Assembly: GCF_022458985.1 (NCBI RefSeq)
Contig: NC_061783.1
Coordinates: 9,516,413-9,580,412 of the forward strand
Source: Mugil cephalus
Lineage: Eukaryota; Chordata; Actinopteri; Mugiliformes; Mugilidae
Length of the DNA: 64,000 nucleotides
Reading direction: 5' to 3'
Made by a program: the position numbers and the translations under genes. This document shows positions 35,021 through 50,000 of this stretch, piece after piece (within the stretch, counting starts at the first letter, position 1; each line of letters opens with the position of its first letter). The notes below the pieces were generated by a model. It worked only from the letters and a program-made list of their open reading frames with translations, ran no database searches and was not told where the DNA came from.

Positions 35021-38000
35021 TCAACAGACACCGGAAAACAGCTGCTGTTTGATCCGCTCTTCAGTCTTCACCTCCTCCTTGATCCCCCCATCATCTCCCT
35101 GGCAGAAATCTGTCCATCTCACCGACTTCTCCTGCGCGGACAGCAGCATCCTATCAATGTCAGTCTCCTCTTCCCGGTCTTCGACAGAAGCCCTGCTCTC
35201 CGAGAGGAAGGAGAAGCCCGTTTGATGTTGTCGCGCGTCCTCTTCCCTCTCCTCGCCACCCCTCTGAAGGCTCTCGCTCCTTCCGCTGTCCCCGCTCTTC
35301 CTTCCCTCTGCTTCTTCCTCCCCTTTCTTGTTTCTCCTCAGCCTGTCCATCTCGGTCTCTGTCACGGGGGACGCGTCCTCTTTCTCCTCTAGCGTTTCTC
35401 CGGCGGAGTTTTTCTTTGCCTTGCCGCGACCCCTGAGGCTCAGCATCTGAAATCAAACAGATGTGTTTGAGACACTTTAGCGCTTTGTGTCATGTCTTTT
35501 TCTTTCGCTCTCCCCAGACACCTGACAAAACACAACAAAGCCTCCTTCACTGATGCCTTTTTCCTGTACAGTTTGAGGCCAACCACTCGCCTATTATTAG
35601 ACTTCTCCTGAGCGGGTTTATATTCGCTGTACATCCCATATTTAGTAACGTGACTTTTTTTTAATGGCACCTTCTGTGACATAAAGGAACGTGCCCTAAA
35701 GGCACATCAGAGGCAGGTGACAGGTTTGTCGCTAAAGACGGCAGAAACAGGGAAGACGAACCTTGAAGTCTTTTCTCTTGCGCTGCAGAACGGGTCTCTG
35801 AAGGAAGAGGATTTGCTTGGTCGACAAACTCCCGTCACTGCACAAAGAAAACAGCAGCACTTTAACCACTGTTACCTGCCACGCCGCAATGCGAGGAGGC
35901 GCTCGCTAACGCTTCTCGCTACATGTGCTCAAATTCAGGCTGCTGGTTGGTGAAGTGACAGGTTACAAGACAAATGCGGTTCGGTGCCGTTTTTGTTTTC
36001 TTGCAGCTCCGGCAGATTTCAAAAGAGGTTTCATGCAGAGATGGGCATATGATCACAATTTGTCAGATCTCTGCTCCATCTGTCCTCAGTATCCAAGTTA
36101 GACTGTCGGCCCTAATCCCAGGAAGAATTGGACCGGCAACGTCTTAGACAAAGGACGATAAAATTAACAAAGCAGTAATTAGCCGTGGCTTTAGTGGTGA
36201 ATGGTTGCGTTTTTCTCGCCTGTTTGTCTTGACGATCGGCGTGGGCAACACACACATAAGTCGCCATCCGTACGGGGCTAAAGACTGGAGCAGTGGGATG
36301 TAGTCTGTCTTCACCACAACACCCTGCACACACAGACACAGCAAAGGACTCATACAGTGGTACACAATCATACATGTAGAGATAAAAAAAAAAAAGAGCA
36401 GCAACACTGGACGAAATTGTGCTTAGAAACAAGACTGGAAGTGCAAATATGTTTTATCTGCATTCTCATTGAACTCTGAAGGATTTCAAGGTCACTGTCT
36501 TATTCAGCGTTTCAAAAAAAACCCTCACATCCACAACGGTCCACTGCTCAACCACGATGGCATCGTACGAGGTGTTTGCGGTCTCCTCTGCAGAGCTCTG
36601 GAAGATGAACACGCTGTCCACGGACGAGACACCGTTGTCTGGAGGGAAACAAATTGCAGCCAGATAAACCCGGGAGGATGCACGCGATTCAAACAGGAAC
36701 TAAGAACTAATCTCCATTCTCCAATCTCTCACCACGGCTCCCCTGTTCCCCTTGGCTTAAGCCCGCTTATTCCACGGGTGGCTGCACAGTGACTTAACAG
36801 TGTGAGCCGTGGACTTGTGCCACCTAACACCATGCATATCATCCACTACCCCGCAGTGAAGCGGGGATCTACAGCCTGAGCAGCCTTCTCACCTCGTCAA
36901 GCAATCAGGCGGATTGGAGACATTTACATTGGCAGGTGATCAAAAGCTAATTTACAGCCCGACTCTACAGATCCCCTTAGCCTTAGGGAGCATTTTTTTG
37001 CAGCTTTCCGCTAATTTTGGCTTCATGCCTTATAACTTCAGTATTTGGTTTAGTGTATCTGTTCTCTCAGTGCCAGAAGTTTTGACTAACTCCCTGCATG
37101 TTATGGATCCATCACCAGACCGGAGCTAACGCTAACAACCAGCTGGTGAGAGCTGTAGAGTCTGTAGGAGCTAATGAGTCAGATATTTCCCTCAGTTGTT
37201 GGTGGAGACCAACGCTGAGCTAAAATTGACATGGGTGTTACATTCTCAGAGTGAACCGAGATTTGAAAAATACTGTACTGCCGAGATTCTCGTGTTTCTT
37301 GTGTGTTACTTTGAACGTTTTTCCTCACACAACATTACTTCCACTGCTACGGCCACAGAACCTACCGCTATCGTCTCTGAGGTGGAAGAACCCGTCGATG
37401 AGCTGCGCTCCGCTGGTGAAATGCTGAGTCATGTGGTCCAGCCAGTGCGCGTCAACGTCCGTGATGAGCCCCGTCTCTTTCTGGACTCGCAGCGGCACCC
37501 TGAGCGAGTAGAACCTCAGAGAGGTGTTCAGCTCCTCAGTGTGGTTGTACAGCGCAAACAGCTGCATCCCTACACACACACACACAAATAAAAAACATAG
37601 AAGTTTGGCAACCGGAATGATGATGATGATTGACAAACTGGACTACTGCTCACTTACTGGCCTGCGACGGTGGTGAAGTGGCTCCCTTCTCTGAACCCTT
37701 TAACCTGATGTGGTTGTTGTTGTGTGTCGTCACCCTGCCTTGCCAAGCAGAGCTGGACCTTCTTTCGTGGCTGTGGTCGAGTTCTGGAGAGCTGAGCCAG
37801 CTGTCCGAGCTGGAACCCCGTCTTTCCCTCTGGCTGGGAAGGCTAAACTGTTTCTCTGTGGACGCATTTCGTTTAGCTTCAGGTACGCTCCACTCCTGCT
37901 GCCTCACGGCACCCGTTGTTTCTGGAGGGCTCGGACAAAGCTGGTTCCCCTCAGCATCATCCTGAACCGTGTCTACACCAGATCTGACGTGACGCTGAGG

Positions 38001-41000
38001 TTCGTTCATCGATGCTTTGATGCCAATTTGCTCAGGAGACTCCTCCGTGTTGCGCTCTAAGCTGCGGGTGGGCTTCAGAGGGTTGTGGTCCCGTGTGTCG
38101 TATTCTGCATCGCCATGATCTAAGTGTTGAGGCTCATGAGGGCACTGATCGGCGTCTGGCCCATTTTGATGTGGGTCTGTGGGATCTGTCGGGCTGGTGC
38201 TGGCGCTGAAAGGGTGTCGGTGTATGGGCGAAGGGCTTGAATGTAAGGACGACAGCTCCTCAGGATCCCAGTTCCCCAGGAAGCAGGGTCCGCCACCTGG
38301 CTGCTGCAGAAAACCCACAAACATCACCCCTTGCTCCGCTACATCCTGGATCTGTAGGGGAGACGTTTGCACACAATGTTATCGTCTATTTTGCACCCTT
38401 TATCTCCATTAAAATAAATATGAGCGATGCATAAATAAAGTCTTTCCACAGATAAATACGTGCGGCCTGCTCTCCTATAGCCAGACAAACAAAGCCTCAT
38501 TTACACACAAACAAAGGCTGACACATGCAGGGAGGATAGTCTGCAAAATAACAACCTACCTAATCATCTGCAAAGATCAAATATTCAAATGACAAAAGGG
38601 TCTCATTATTTCAACGCATCCATGTATGCGTGTGTGTGTATTTGTGTGTACATGTGACTGCGCCGCTCCCTCCCATGGAGCCGCGGTGGTTAATTGTCAG
38701 TTGATATTTGCGCTGACAGTTTAAGACGAGCTCGACAGGGAGAGAAATCAGATTGGAAAACTACCGGCGAACAATAATGAGACACATCTTCCTCTATTAC
38801 CCACTACTTTTGACGCTTCACTCATCCGCACGCACAAACGTCCCGTTTATGGAAACAGCCCCCCCCCCTTAGCAGGAACCCTCACACGCAGTTTACGCAC
38901 AATCACGCGGTTTTATCTGATGTCCGATGACAGATTGAGAGTGGGCAGGCTGGTGAGTGGCTGGAAAAACAGAGGTATGGAATATCAAAACTGAGCATGC
39001 ACACACACACATGCGCGCACACACACACACGCACGCCGTCCTGTCACTCTGCCTGCTCGATGCAGCTCCTTGGTTCTTATCTCGAACTCTCTCTGGCAGC
39101 GCGGGATCTGATTGGTTATTCATGTCACGCTGCCGGAGCCTATCACATTATATTCAGTGATGTGCATTTCCATCCAATCAGGTTTTCCTTTGTGCTCTCT
39201 GGGTGTTCAGATGCAAATCTATTCAATACAACGCATTTTCATTTCCCAGTGTAGGACTGTTGGCGAATTCACGAGCAGAGGAACTAAAATTTAGTTTAAC
39301 AGCTGATAAATGCCAGCTCTGATCCTGCTGTCGGCGAGATATCTTAAGGTTAAGTGTTACTATAGTTCACTGTACGTACAGCAACCTTCCATTCATCATG
39401 TCATTCCTCCTTTGTTTTAAAGATATGGACATGAATATGAGTCCAGCATGTTTCTCCTCTCTTCCTTGCTCTGCTCCCGTCGCCATGAATTTTAACCCCC
39501 CCTCCCCTCTAATCTGTTAAATCTGTAATATTTTAAAATGGGAAAGCTCTAATCAAATTTGCTCCATCTGAATTGGAGAGGCTCTGCGTGTCACTACCAG
39601 AGGCAGGGTTACCATATGGCTCAGACAGACAATTACAGCCAGTTGCCCGTAGCCTTCTGAGCGCCGTAATGTTTTTCCTTCATTGTCACAGCACTGCTGC
39701 GCCAACGTGGGGCACACAAAGGGAAAAACACACACACACTGCAACAAGTAGGGAGGCGGGGAAGGAGGGTTGGGTTCTATGTCAATTTCCTTTTCCTTTT
39801 TTTTTTTTTGTGGTGAAAATAACGCAAAATGTGCCTTCCTTGAAGAATAAAATTGGAAATTCAAGATTTTCTTTGTCCCCCTGTTATCATTTAACAACGT
39901 GAGGAGCGTCCTGTGGTCCCTCAGTTATCATAGCATCTTTTCACCTGATACGCCTTTCCGCAACATAATTCTTGCAACATGAAGCCCTGAACTCTACAAT
40001 GGAGCCTCTTACGCTCACTGGATGCCAGCTACATGATGCTAGACAGATTGTTTGCCAAACAATTTTCATCCAAATTTCAGAAATTTTAAAAGGGGGAATA
40101 CTAGATACGACTAGAACTCACCCGCTTGACGTAGCTCTGGATCACTTCGGGGTCAGCAACCTGGTGACCCGCCACGCAGACGTCCGTCTCCAGGCGATTT
40201 CTCGCCCATCTCAGCTGGTTCTTCTCTGAGCTGTAATAGCAAAAATAAACACACATACTCAACATAAACATCAGTCACTTGGGTTTTCTGTCCTGCTCCT
40301 ATGAATGAGGAAAATGTCAAACATTCCGGCGCTGCTATTGCCCTTGACTCTTTCCTTCAGCTTCCCTGTTCATTATAACCAGAGCAGTTATTGCACCCAG
40401 CACCATAACCGTCTAAAGGAGCCTCGACCCCGCAGCAGACATGTTCATGTTCACGAACACTTATTGACCCAGAATGATGACACGCAGACACATAATGTCA
40501 ATTCTGGCGCAGGGTGAATTTTCCATTTGAGGAGAGCACACATTCACCGCGTCGACAAAAGACTTATTAGACAGAAATCGCTCTCATGAAAGGAGTATTC
40601 AGATACGCCTCTTCAGATCTGGATTGAGGTCAGGGGGAAGGCCGCGGTAATATCTTGTGCTCTGAGGCGTGAGTGACATTCTCAGCTAGATTTGAAACAG
40701 CAAATCAGTGATATATTTTTGTTCTTTCATTTTTTTAAAGCGGTTTTGATGAAAGGGGGTGGCGGCGATGGCGAGATAAAAGGCAGAGTAAAGGGGGCGA
40801 AGGGGGGTGATGGGCACAAAAGCAAAAGGGAAGGGTGGGGGGTGGGGTGGGGGGGGTCATCACTGAAGAAAGCAGATGAAAGGATGCAGAGATGGTTTCT
40901 CTCTTTCAGTGTGCCGTTCCCCTCTGGCGGGCACTGATGATGCAATCAGCCGTCTCCACGGTGACAGGTGCCAGGAAGCAGCAGGACCACTTGGCAGGAG

Positions 41001-44000
41001 GGGCATCAAAGGGGCAGGCTGGCACCTGCCCGTGCATTAAAGCGCATGTGTGTTTGTGTGCGTTTACAGTATACAAGTTCTCCTGAGACTGAGGAGAATG
41101 CCCGTAAAGTAAAAGTTACATATACTGTATGACCATGGTTGTGCGAACGAATAGATCCACATGGATCTGTAAGAGATGTGCGTTGATTATGTACAGTTTG
41201 AGTGTTTAGTAAAACATGTTGAGTTTGGATCACAGGTATCATTTTCCAGAAAATGGTATGTGAAGTGCTATAATCACTATCTATCCATGTAGTAATTATG
41301 AATAAGTCACATATGCAGATAAGTACAATGTCTCTTGTACATATTTTTCCCCACATGAGGTCCCATGGTTGCATATCAGAAGGGACATGACTTCACCTTT
41401 CTATGTAGACAAAGCATGCATACTTTGAGCTACATGCTAATGCTAACGTCAACTAACTAATTAGCGTTCTCGCAATGGCAGTGGAAGCATTTTGCAACTC
41501 CTTGGACCATGAATGCATCCGTCAGATTCAACGCCCAGCCATGAATTTGACTTTGAGACATTTCAGTAAATAAATATTTCACCTGTTGGCGGCGCTACCA
41601 ACAAGTTAGCCGTTAATATTCGTCTCAGCTCTCGGTGCTTGAGCAGCCTAAAAGAAATCAGCAGCATTTGCTTAAAATACAGAGACTTTAAATGCGTCAT
41701 GACTTTGGCCTAACCAAAAAAAAAAAAAAAAACACACCCTCACTGCCATTCCTAGAGCCATGGCGCTAGCATGGATAATAAACTACTTAGAGGAACTGGG
41801 GGGGGAAACAGATCTCTCAACTCGCTGCCAGTGGCGGTTATTGAATTAATCTTAAACTGACACATATCGTGACACTTCAAGCAGCAAAGTGTTGGCGGAA
41901 AATGGAAAAATTTGACGCGACACAGAATGGAACAGATCTGCAAATGAATGTGCCATCAGGGCTGCATAAATGATGACGAACACTCAAGCGTGAGGCACAG
42001 TGTAAAGAGGTCTCTGCGTGCACGTGCGGCATATGGGTTAGATCTGTCATTAACTTCCGTGATGACATGCTGGGTGCTGAAGTGTGAAGCCTCTGCCCAT
42101 ACATGGATGCTGAATATTGTAGTTTTTTACTTTTACCAGAGGGAGAACTGGGTTACACATGACAGTGTACAGTGTATTATCACGTATGGGCCAGAGTGAA
42201 AGAATTGGGGTAGTGGGATAAAATTAGCTGCTTTAAGTGGCTGACTCATCTGCAGTTAATTTCGCAATGAAACAAAGGAGGCGAGGAAGCTTGTGATAAT
42301 GAGTCTCAATTGGTTTCCGTGTCAAAACAATAAGTACACAAAAGCTGGCACCTTCCAACTATTGGCTAAAAGTGGCTGCATATGAATCATCTCGTTCATC
42401 TTAATCTGCATTTAAGATCATCTCAGCTGGCTGTTTCCTAACTGGAGGTGGTCGTGATGCCGAAGACGTGGGGTGCGTTTAATTCGCGTACCTCGGTGTC
42501 TCTCGGACCAGCACGGCCCGGTGGAGCTGCCGCTGGATGTGCGCGTGGCGGGGGCCGCAGGGGTGGACAAACGGGTGGACGGCAACCAGGACAAAGCCCT
42601 GCGTGTAGAGCTCCCTGACCTGAACCGGCAGCTCTCGGACCGAGGACAGGCAGAGCACCGACGACACCGATGAGACCTCTGTTGGGGAGCAGAGCGGGGG
42701 TGAGAGGGAAGGGAGAGAAACAAGGTTAGAGGAGAAGGGGCCAATGGGAAAATGCGGCGAAGACGAGGACGGGTCAGGCGGCAGGGGGAAGGTAGCACAT
42801 GGGGAGGGCTGAAAAACAAGAGGAAATGAGAGAAGGGGACAAAGGGTATGAAGGAACAAAGACGGAGCGTGTTTCATTATGATAATTCCCGCTGAACAAC
42901 AACACATGGCATCTTCACGCTAAATCAGGAACTAATTACACCAGAACTATTAGCCTGTGTCCTCACTGTCACCGGCACAGTCTGGCTTTTGAAAGGCACA
43001 CACTTCTGGAGATATGCATGCGTGCAAGAGATATGCACTGGCATGTATGGAAGGTTGTGGGGGAAGTTAAATAGGGCTAACCACGGCGGAGATCCAGCAC
43101 AAATACATCAAAAGGTTCGAGAGACAATGCCATCACGTTGCCTGCCTGGGTGTTGGGCATTAGCAGCAATCGCTAACACCGAGCCGCGTTCCCTTATTAA
43201 CAAACCCAATGTTAAGAAATGCTTTCGCTTCAGTGGAAGTGGTTACAGAGCGGAGCTTATCGTATGGAAGCAAAGTGTCACGGCAAATCCACCGAGGAGA
43301 GCGCAATGTTTGTGAGAGCGGCCCTCTTGAGGTCGGTGCATTGTAGTGAGGCTTTCTGTCTGGTTACGGGCTTTTAAGGCAGCATGCGTGTGTGACTGTG
43401 GGTTTCTGAGTGAAGCCAGGTGTGTGTGTGTGTGTGTGTGCGAAAGAGGGAAGGGTGGAAAAGGAGAAGAAACAGCCAGAAAGAGCAAAGGCAGTTAGCA
43501 GAGCAGAGAGAGAGATGAGGCTGTCTGTTTGTGCCTGAATGCTTGTCATCCTTCCCCATTCAATCTCATTTGCATGGGTCTGGAGAAGAGAAAATAACCT
43601 GAATAAATTAACTAGACACTCACACAAAAACACACAGATACACACACACACGCACACACACACGCGTCTACGCACTGGGAAGAAAGAAATGTGCAAGCCA
43701 TCTCATTTTCAATTTGTTCTCCATCATCTGGCGTGTTCACACACACACACACGCGCACACAAATGCACATGAGAAGTATGTGCACATGAGCCCACATTTT
43801 CCGGACTCCCATTTCCAGTTAAACAATGAAGAGAGAGAAGAGAAAATGTGACCATCACGTCACGTTGGCATAACGGCTTGGATCCATGAGAGCTTTTCAT
43901 CAAGCCAACACTTAAACGGGTGTCTGTGGGGACTTATCAAAAGCAGTACAGTGATAATAATAATAACAGCTGGAGACTGGCATAGGGCGGCAGTGGTGGC

Positions 44001-47000
44001 GGTGGTGGTGGGGGGGATAACAACGATCCTGTCACCGTAAACAGTCATTAGCCGTCATTAGCTCTGCGCGGCTGGCACTCACCCACCGACAAGACGCAGG
44101 CGAGGCATCGCAGCTAATTCAGGCAAGGCACACAGAAAGTTATTAGGGTGTTATGCAGCCGCTTTAGGCTGGGAAGCGACTTCATTTATACTGTCTGCCA
44201 CTGTGGGATTTAAAAGGGAGGCAGCGATTCCGCTCCAGAATGGGAACATGGGAACGGCTCGGGGCAGAAAAGCTGGCTGGAGTTTTATAGTGCCAGCTAG
44301 GCAGGGCAGGGAGGTAGTATCAGTAGCATGCAAGTGCAAAAGAGTGCACGTGTTCAGGAGAGTTCGAGGCGTGCGCCGAAGCGATTGCGAGTGAGCGTGC
44401 GTTTTACGGGGAGTGGGAACACCTGCATCTGTACGCAGCGTTTTGAAAAGATAAGGACACGTCCAAGGGCACACCGTTCAGCTGTCGGTCCCGCTATTTA
44501 CGTCTCAACCCGCAAGCTTTGACCACGTCCCGGCCGCTGCGCGCTCGGATCGACGTCTCACTCTTTCACCCCCGGGGTTTTCGCAGGCTGCATGCGGGGT
44601 GTGAGAGTCATCCCTCTCCAGTTGCCGCCTGAAAGGGCTTATTAATTCCTTGCACAAGTCGCTGGCTTTCTGAGTGTGACCGTAAAGCACATTTCGCGGT
44701 GCAATTCGTGCCACGGTGTCGCAGCGAGTGTGTGCGGGCCATCTTTTTGCCCTTGTTTGTGCGCACACATGAGAAAGAAAGAGTTTCGCACTAAGCCTGC
44801 TAGGTGATGCATGGGGATTACTACTTACAGCCACCCTCAAGGCTTATCCCTCCGCTCGCTGGAGGTTCACGTTTATTTAAATAGCCTCCTAATGACTTGC
44901 AGAGGTTTCGGGCAAGGATATGCGCCAAAACAGTGACTGTAAAATAATCAACTTCCTGGAGCCAGGAGCTCCCCCGCTGTTTATGGAATGCAGCCGCAAG
45001 TTATGACAGTAGTCGGTCAGTGTCTGAGCTCAGGCAAAGGAGGTCTGATCTCCCCAGAGCGCCCGCTTTATGAGAAATGTCTCAGAAAGAGAGCCGGGTT
45101 CACAAAAAACGGCTGACGAGCACAAGCAGGAGGAATAAAAAGGTCTGCTGTGGTGAGAACACAGCGTGGCGCTTAAGGCACATACAGTACCCGTGTACTT
45201 GTGATGCTGTGAACTCCGGGCTGGCTCACTTTTGACACACAGCAAACTCTCAGCCATCTTTGCAAATGAGATTGAAAAGCGGGTAAATAATAATAATAAT
45301 AAAAAAAATAGACTGAATGATTTCAATTTGGAGCGAGACGAACAATCTTTCGGAAAAAATTGCGCTCACCTTGAAAAGCGTGTCAGGCAGCGCGGATGTA
45401 AACTGATGGATGTGTGCGACGTCTGCCCTCTAAGACAAATACATCACACACAGATTCAGACAGCAGGGACGTATCATGTACGGTAGAAGGAATACATCAC
45501 GCTCCGTCAACACAAGAAATACCTACCACAACACTGCTGTGCGCTCGTGTCCACACACACACGACTGCACAAATCTGTACATAAAGGTGAAAGCAGTGCA
45601 AACCACCACAACAATACACGCACACCCGCACACACAGCCGAGAATTAGACACATGTTGTAAGTTTTAATGAGCCGAGTGGGTCTCGGTCTCTGCAGGGCA
45701 GCAGAAAGTCATCATCTGAGTTCAGCTCCTCGCTGTCTGCTCCAGAGGCCCGCGTTAGTCACACAGCATCACACCTAACTCACTTCCTCACACATCCGCC
45801 GAGTCCTGACTCCCGCTCGCTCACCCTCGCACCTCTAACTCTCTTTCTCTCGACTTTCTCTCGCTCTTCCCCGCCTCAGACCCGACGGCCGCTCGCCGCA
45901 ACTTTGGGCTTCAAGCGCGGTTCCTTCTCTCCCCCTCAAGTCGCCTTCGTTACACCCTTCTGACTTTACTCTGCCTCCCTTCCAGCTCCCTTTTTTTCCC
46001 CCTCTCCTCTCTACACCGTGTTTTCCGCTTTCTCTCTCTCTCTCCATTTCTTCTGCTCATTATCCGAGCGCAGCTTCGACACAAAGGATTCTGGGTTGAA
46101 ATGTCACACCTGCCTGTTACACTTTATACTCTGCGTTCATGCTGACATGTTAAAGTAACCAATGTTATAGCAGCGATAATGAAGATCATGGCAGTATAAG
46201 AAAGAAAAGGGCAACTGGACTTGTTGCCAACCAACCCCTTGTTTCAGATTTGTGGGAAAAGCGTCTTTTGACTTGTGTGGGATTATGAGAAGACATCAAG
46301 GGAATTTCCAGATTACAGGAGCCACTCATTTGGTCGTTGCTGACCCTCAGTCATGTGAGTTTCAGGAGGGCACCATACGCACATCTTCACAATAAAACCC
46401 CAATCCCAGATCAGCCATTTACAGCAGTGAAACGGCTTCTGACCCTGTTCGAGCTTTTGTTTTTTCGATAAACCACGACCTAGATGCACTGCTCCTAGGC
46501 TTTGAGATTAAAGAGTAATAAAGCAGTTGAGCAGATTAACCCTCATGCCCCGATAGGGATAAAAGCGTCCTTCTCAATTTTATTTATTTTTTTTGCTTTT
46601 TGCTATCATTTTTAGCAAAGGTGCGTATGTTGTAGAAAATTTTTATATTTCAAACTCAAATCCCATAATGCTCCACTTTTACACTGTGTAACCTAAATTG
46701 TTATGCCGTATAAATGGCATGTGTTAATATTTTTTTCTACTTTTTTTTACATAATTCTTTTAATCCACTTCAGTACTAATCATAAAAAACAAAGACACTT
46801 TGCTTTGATTAATTTCTGACTTTTAACCCTTTATATGCCAATGTTTGGGATGGCATCACAAATTTATATTCATTTTATATTTTGTCATATGCCGTTTTTA
46901 GGGCGTTTTTGAAGAGGACACTTTTGTCCCTCAATGGTGACAACGTAACAATTTTAAAATCAGGTATGAAGGTTAAGACACTGGTTTCAGGCCACATGAT

Positions 47001-50000
47001 GAGATGGACCTGGCAAATCAAACATAAGTTCCATGTGTGAACCTCAGGGCAAGCTCTCCTCGCCCTCCCCCGGTTCACCACAGAGACACTGTGGCCCAGC
47101 GTGAGGGAGCTGGGCTTAGTCACACAGAAATACTTTTCAGCTCGAGCGCCGTTCGAGGTTCGAGCCTCGTAAAACCAAAAGCTGACACTCCATAATCAGC
47201 CACATTGTTTCATCGCTCACTGGTCAAAGGTCGAGTTAGAAATCACGCCGCGCTACTCTTCATTCCGAACATTAAGCTCCTCTTCCTGAGAGCGCAATTT
47301 AGTTTAATAAAGAGCCATCCAGTCTCACATATCTCACAGGGGCACCGGCGGATGTATTTGTTTTTCATTAGTGTGTAGGAGTCATCAAGTCGTGCTGGCG
47401 GCGAAATAATATTATTAATGGGAACCAAATTGAATTAAAGCGTGGATTTGACCGTGGGTTTCCTCAATGTCATGGACTGACATACAGATTCCTCTGTCTG
47501 CCACCCACACACACACACACACACAGAGACACACACACAAATACAAATAAATCCCTTTGCTGGGAATGAGGTCTCTCAATCTCCACAAACAATCAGATAA
47601 TCCTTCAGGAATCCTTCACTTCCCTTGGTCTCTCTATCACAAATGGAGAGAGACGGAAAGGGGCCGACATATACCCACTCACGGCCACACATACACAGTC
47701 GATTCATAGTAGCCGTGTTTATCCTAAAATAGACCCTACCAATCTTAAGCAGCTCAGGTGGCGTCAGTGAGTTTACCATATAAATGACCTGCCTGTCTGT
47801 TGAAAGATAACACTAACTCTGGTGACTAAGTGCTATAAAGTGTTTTGCGTGAGCGCGAGTGAGCCGCTACGGCTGCTTGCATGACACCGTGTGTGTGGTC
47901 TTTCTCTGTGTGTGTGTGTGTGTGTGTGTGCTGGTGCACATGTGATCACACAATTTATCTGCCACTGCCTTTAGCAACAAGGAAGACAAGCAATCCTCAT
48001 GTCTATTGTCTGCTTTGGTCACCACCGCCATGTCAGGTTGCCAGACATCTCTCTGCCAACACTACAGCCCGACCCATTTGCCAAACATAACAGGGCTGGC
48101 TGAAAATGAAGCCGACTGGCAACCGGACCACTGCCACTTGGCTGTGGCGCTGCGCCTGCTGTCTGTTACAGTGTTGCATTTGAAACTCCCCTAAAAAGGA
48201 TTTCGGTGAGCCGCCCGCACCTGCTTCTGCTTGTCAGGTGACAGAGAGCACAGCGCGGGTTCGTGAAAACATTAAGCCACACTGGGGAAAAAAAAAAGAG
48301 ATGATTTTATTTATTTATTTATTTTTTAAATACCTGATTCAACACTATCCATTTCTCCCGATCGCCCTCTTCCTCCTCCCAACTTCACAGACCGCGCCAG
48401 CGCAATGGAAGAAGTGGTATTTTTAGAAACTGGATGCCTCTGGAGGATTCTCATCAAACATCCTCGAGATGAGCACACCCACGCGTTTATCAGACACACC
48501 ATCTTTAATATTCGCAAACGCACACGAACAAAACCACACACGTGTTTCCAAATAGGGAGCATCCTCACAACACACACACCGGCTTTACAGTAGCATGTTG
48601 TCATTGTGCAACGGAGGGGGGGGGGGGGGGGGGTGTTGGAGGGGCTCGCCACGCTGTGCACAAACCAGCTGAATCTGAGAATTAGAGAAGTCTTTGAACT
48701 CTGCAACAGGAGCTGTACACAGACACAACTTCAGCTTATAAGCCACTTTCAGCCCTCAAGATACTTAGAGTATGAAAAAAAAAAAAAAAAAAAGCAGCTC
48801 TGCTGAATTGCTGACCTAAACATTTCATACTGGTTACACGTCGAAATAGCAACTGTGGCTGTTTTATGAGTGGAACACACACAGAGATTGAAACGGAGCA
48901 GGAGTTGAGGACGACAAAGCGACGCGGAGTTAAGCGGTAAACAGAGCGAGTCGCTCAGTAAAACTAATTCCTCTGAATTCATTTGGAATGACCAAACATG
49001 AAGACGAATTCCTCGGAGCCTCCTCCAGACTGGAACCGGGACAAATGTGAGTCAGATCTGGATAAAGCCTGCCTGCTGCATTTCATGGCCAAAACTTGTT
49101 CTTTTCATTTGGGCTGCGTCTAAACCTACTCCTCTTTCACTCATTTATTAGTATGACTGTCATCTCTGAAGCAAAAAACAGGATTATAGGATTAAGGATT
49201 GTTAGTCCAGATTAGTATCTAAAGTATCTAGAAATAAGGCCAAGTTAGGTTAATGGTAACTTCCTGAATGTAAAAAAAACATCCTTATCCTCAAGAATGA
49301 TATATTTAATCCTTGATTATGTACACGTCAAGCATACAGGAAACAATTATTTTAAAGGTCCCATATTATACATTTTTTCAACAATATCATATAGATGTCA
49401 GAGGTTCAACATCATTGTTTTCAAAGTGTATTACTCCAAATTCAGCCTCGGTCCTGAATTTCAGCCAGTCAGAAAGTGGCTCCAGTGAGCTCTACTGCGA
49501 ACAGGCTGCTTCTTAGTCTGTACCTTTAAATGCTAATGAGCTGTGTCTGTCCACGCCCACTCTATGGCCCTCTTGGGGAGAGGATACGGCTTTCGCTGGC
49601 GTCTTCGTTTTTAACTTCACACATGCAAAACTTGGGGAAGTTTTGTTGATACATTTCCAGCAAAAATAAAATCGATCCACTGGGTCTTCAGAGGCTCAGA
49701 AGAAGGGAGAAAAAACAGACCTCTGTGCTCGTTGATGCGGCCAACAACGCAGCAACGGCTGTGCTTCGCTCGTACCTTTGCCATGTGTGTTTGCGAGGGG
49801 AAAAAAATGGCACCCGCTCTGTAATTTTAGAGGGTTGGTTCATCTATCCAGAGAGCAGGTCAAAGGTAGTATCTACTGCCCCACATGACGCCAAGAAGGG
49901 CAAAATGTCAGATCTGCTCGTTAGAGCACACATTCGCCAAAAAAGTGGAGCAAGCGAGGGAAGTGACAGAATTCTTTCACTTCTGGGGCCTCAGGCTCTG

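Noticed and set aside
42418-42907. 133- and 142-codon minus frames through an rftn1 exon
   Set aside because: Only the part 42492-42678 in the second frame is a real exon; the Ser/Pro-rich remainder is intronic read-through.
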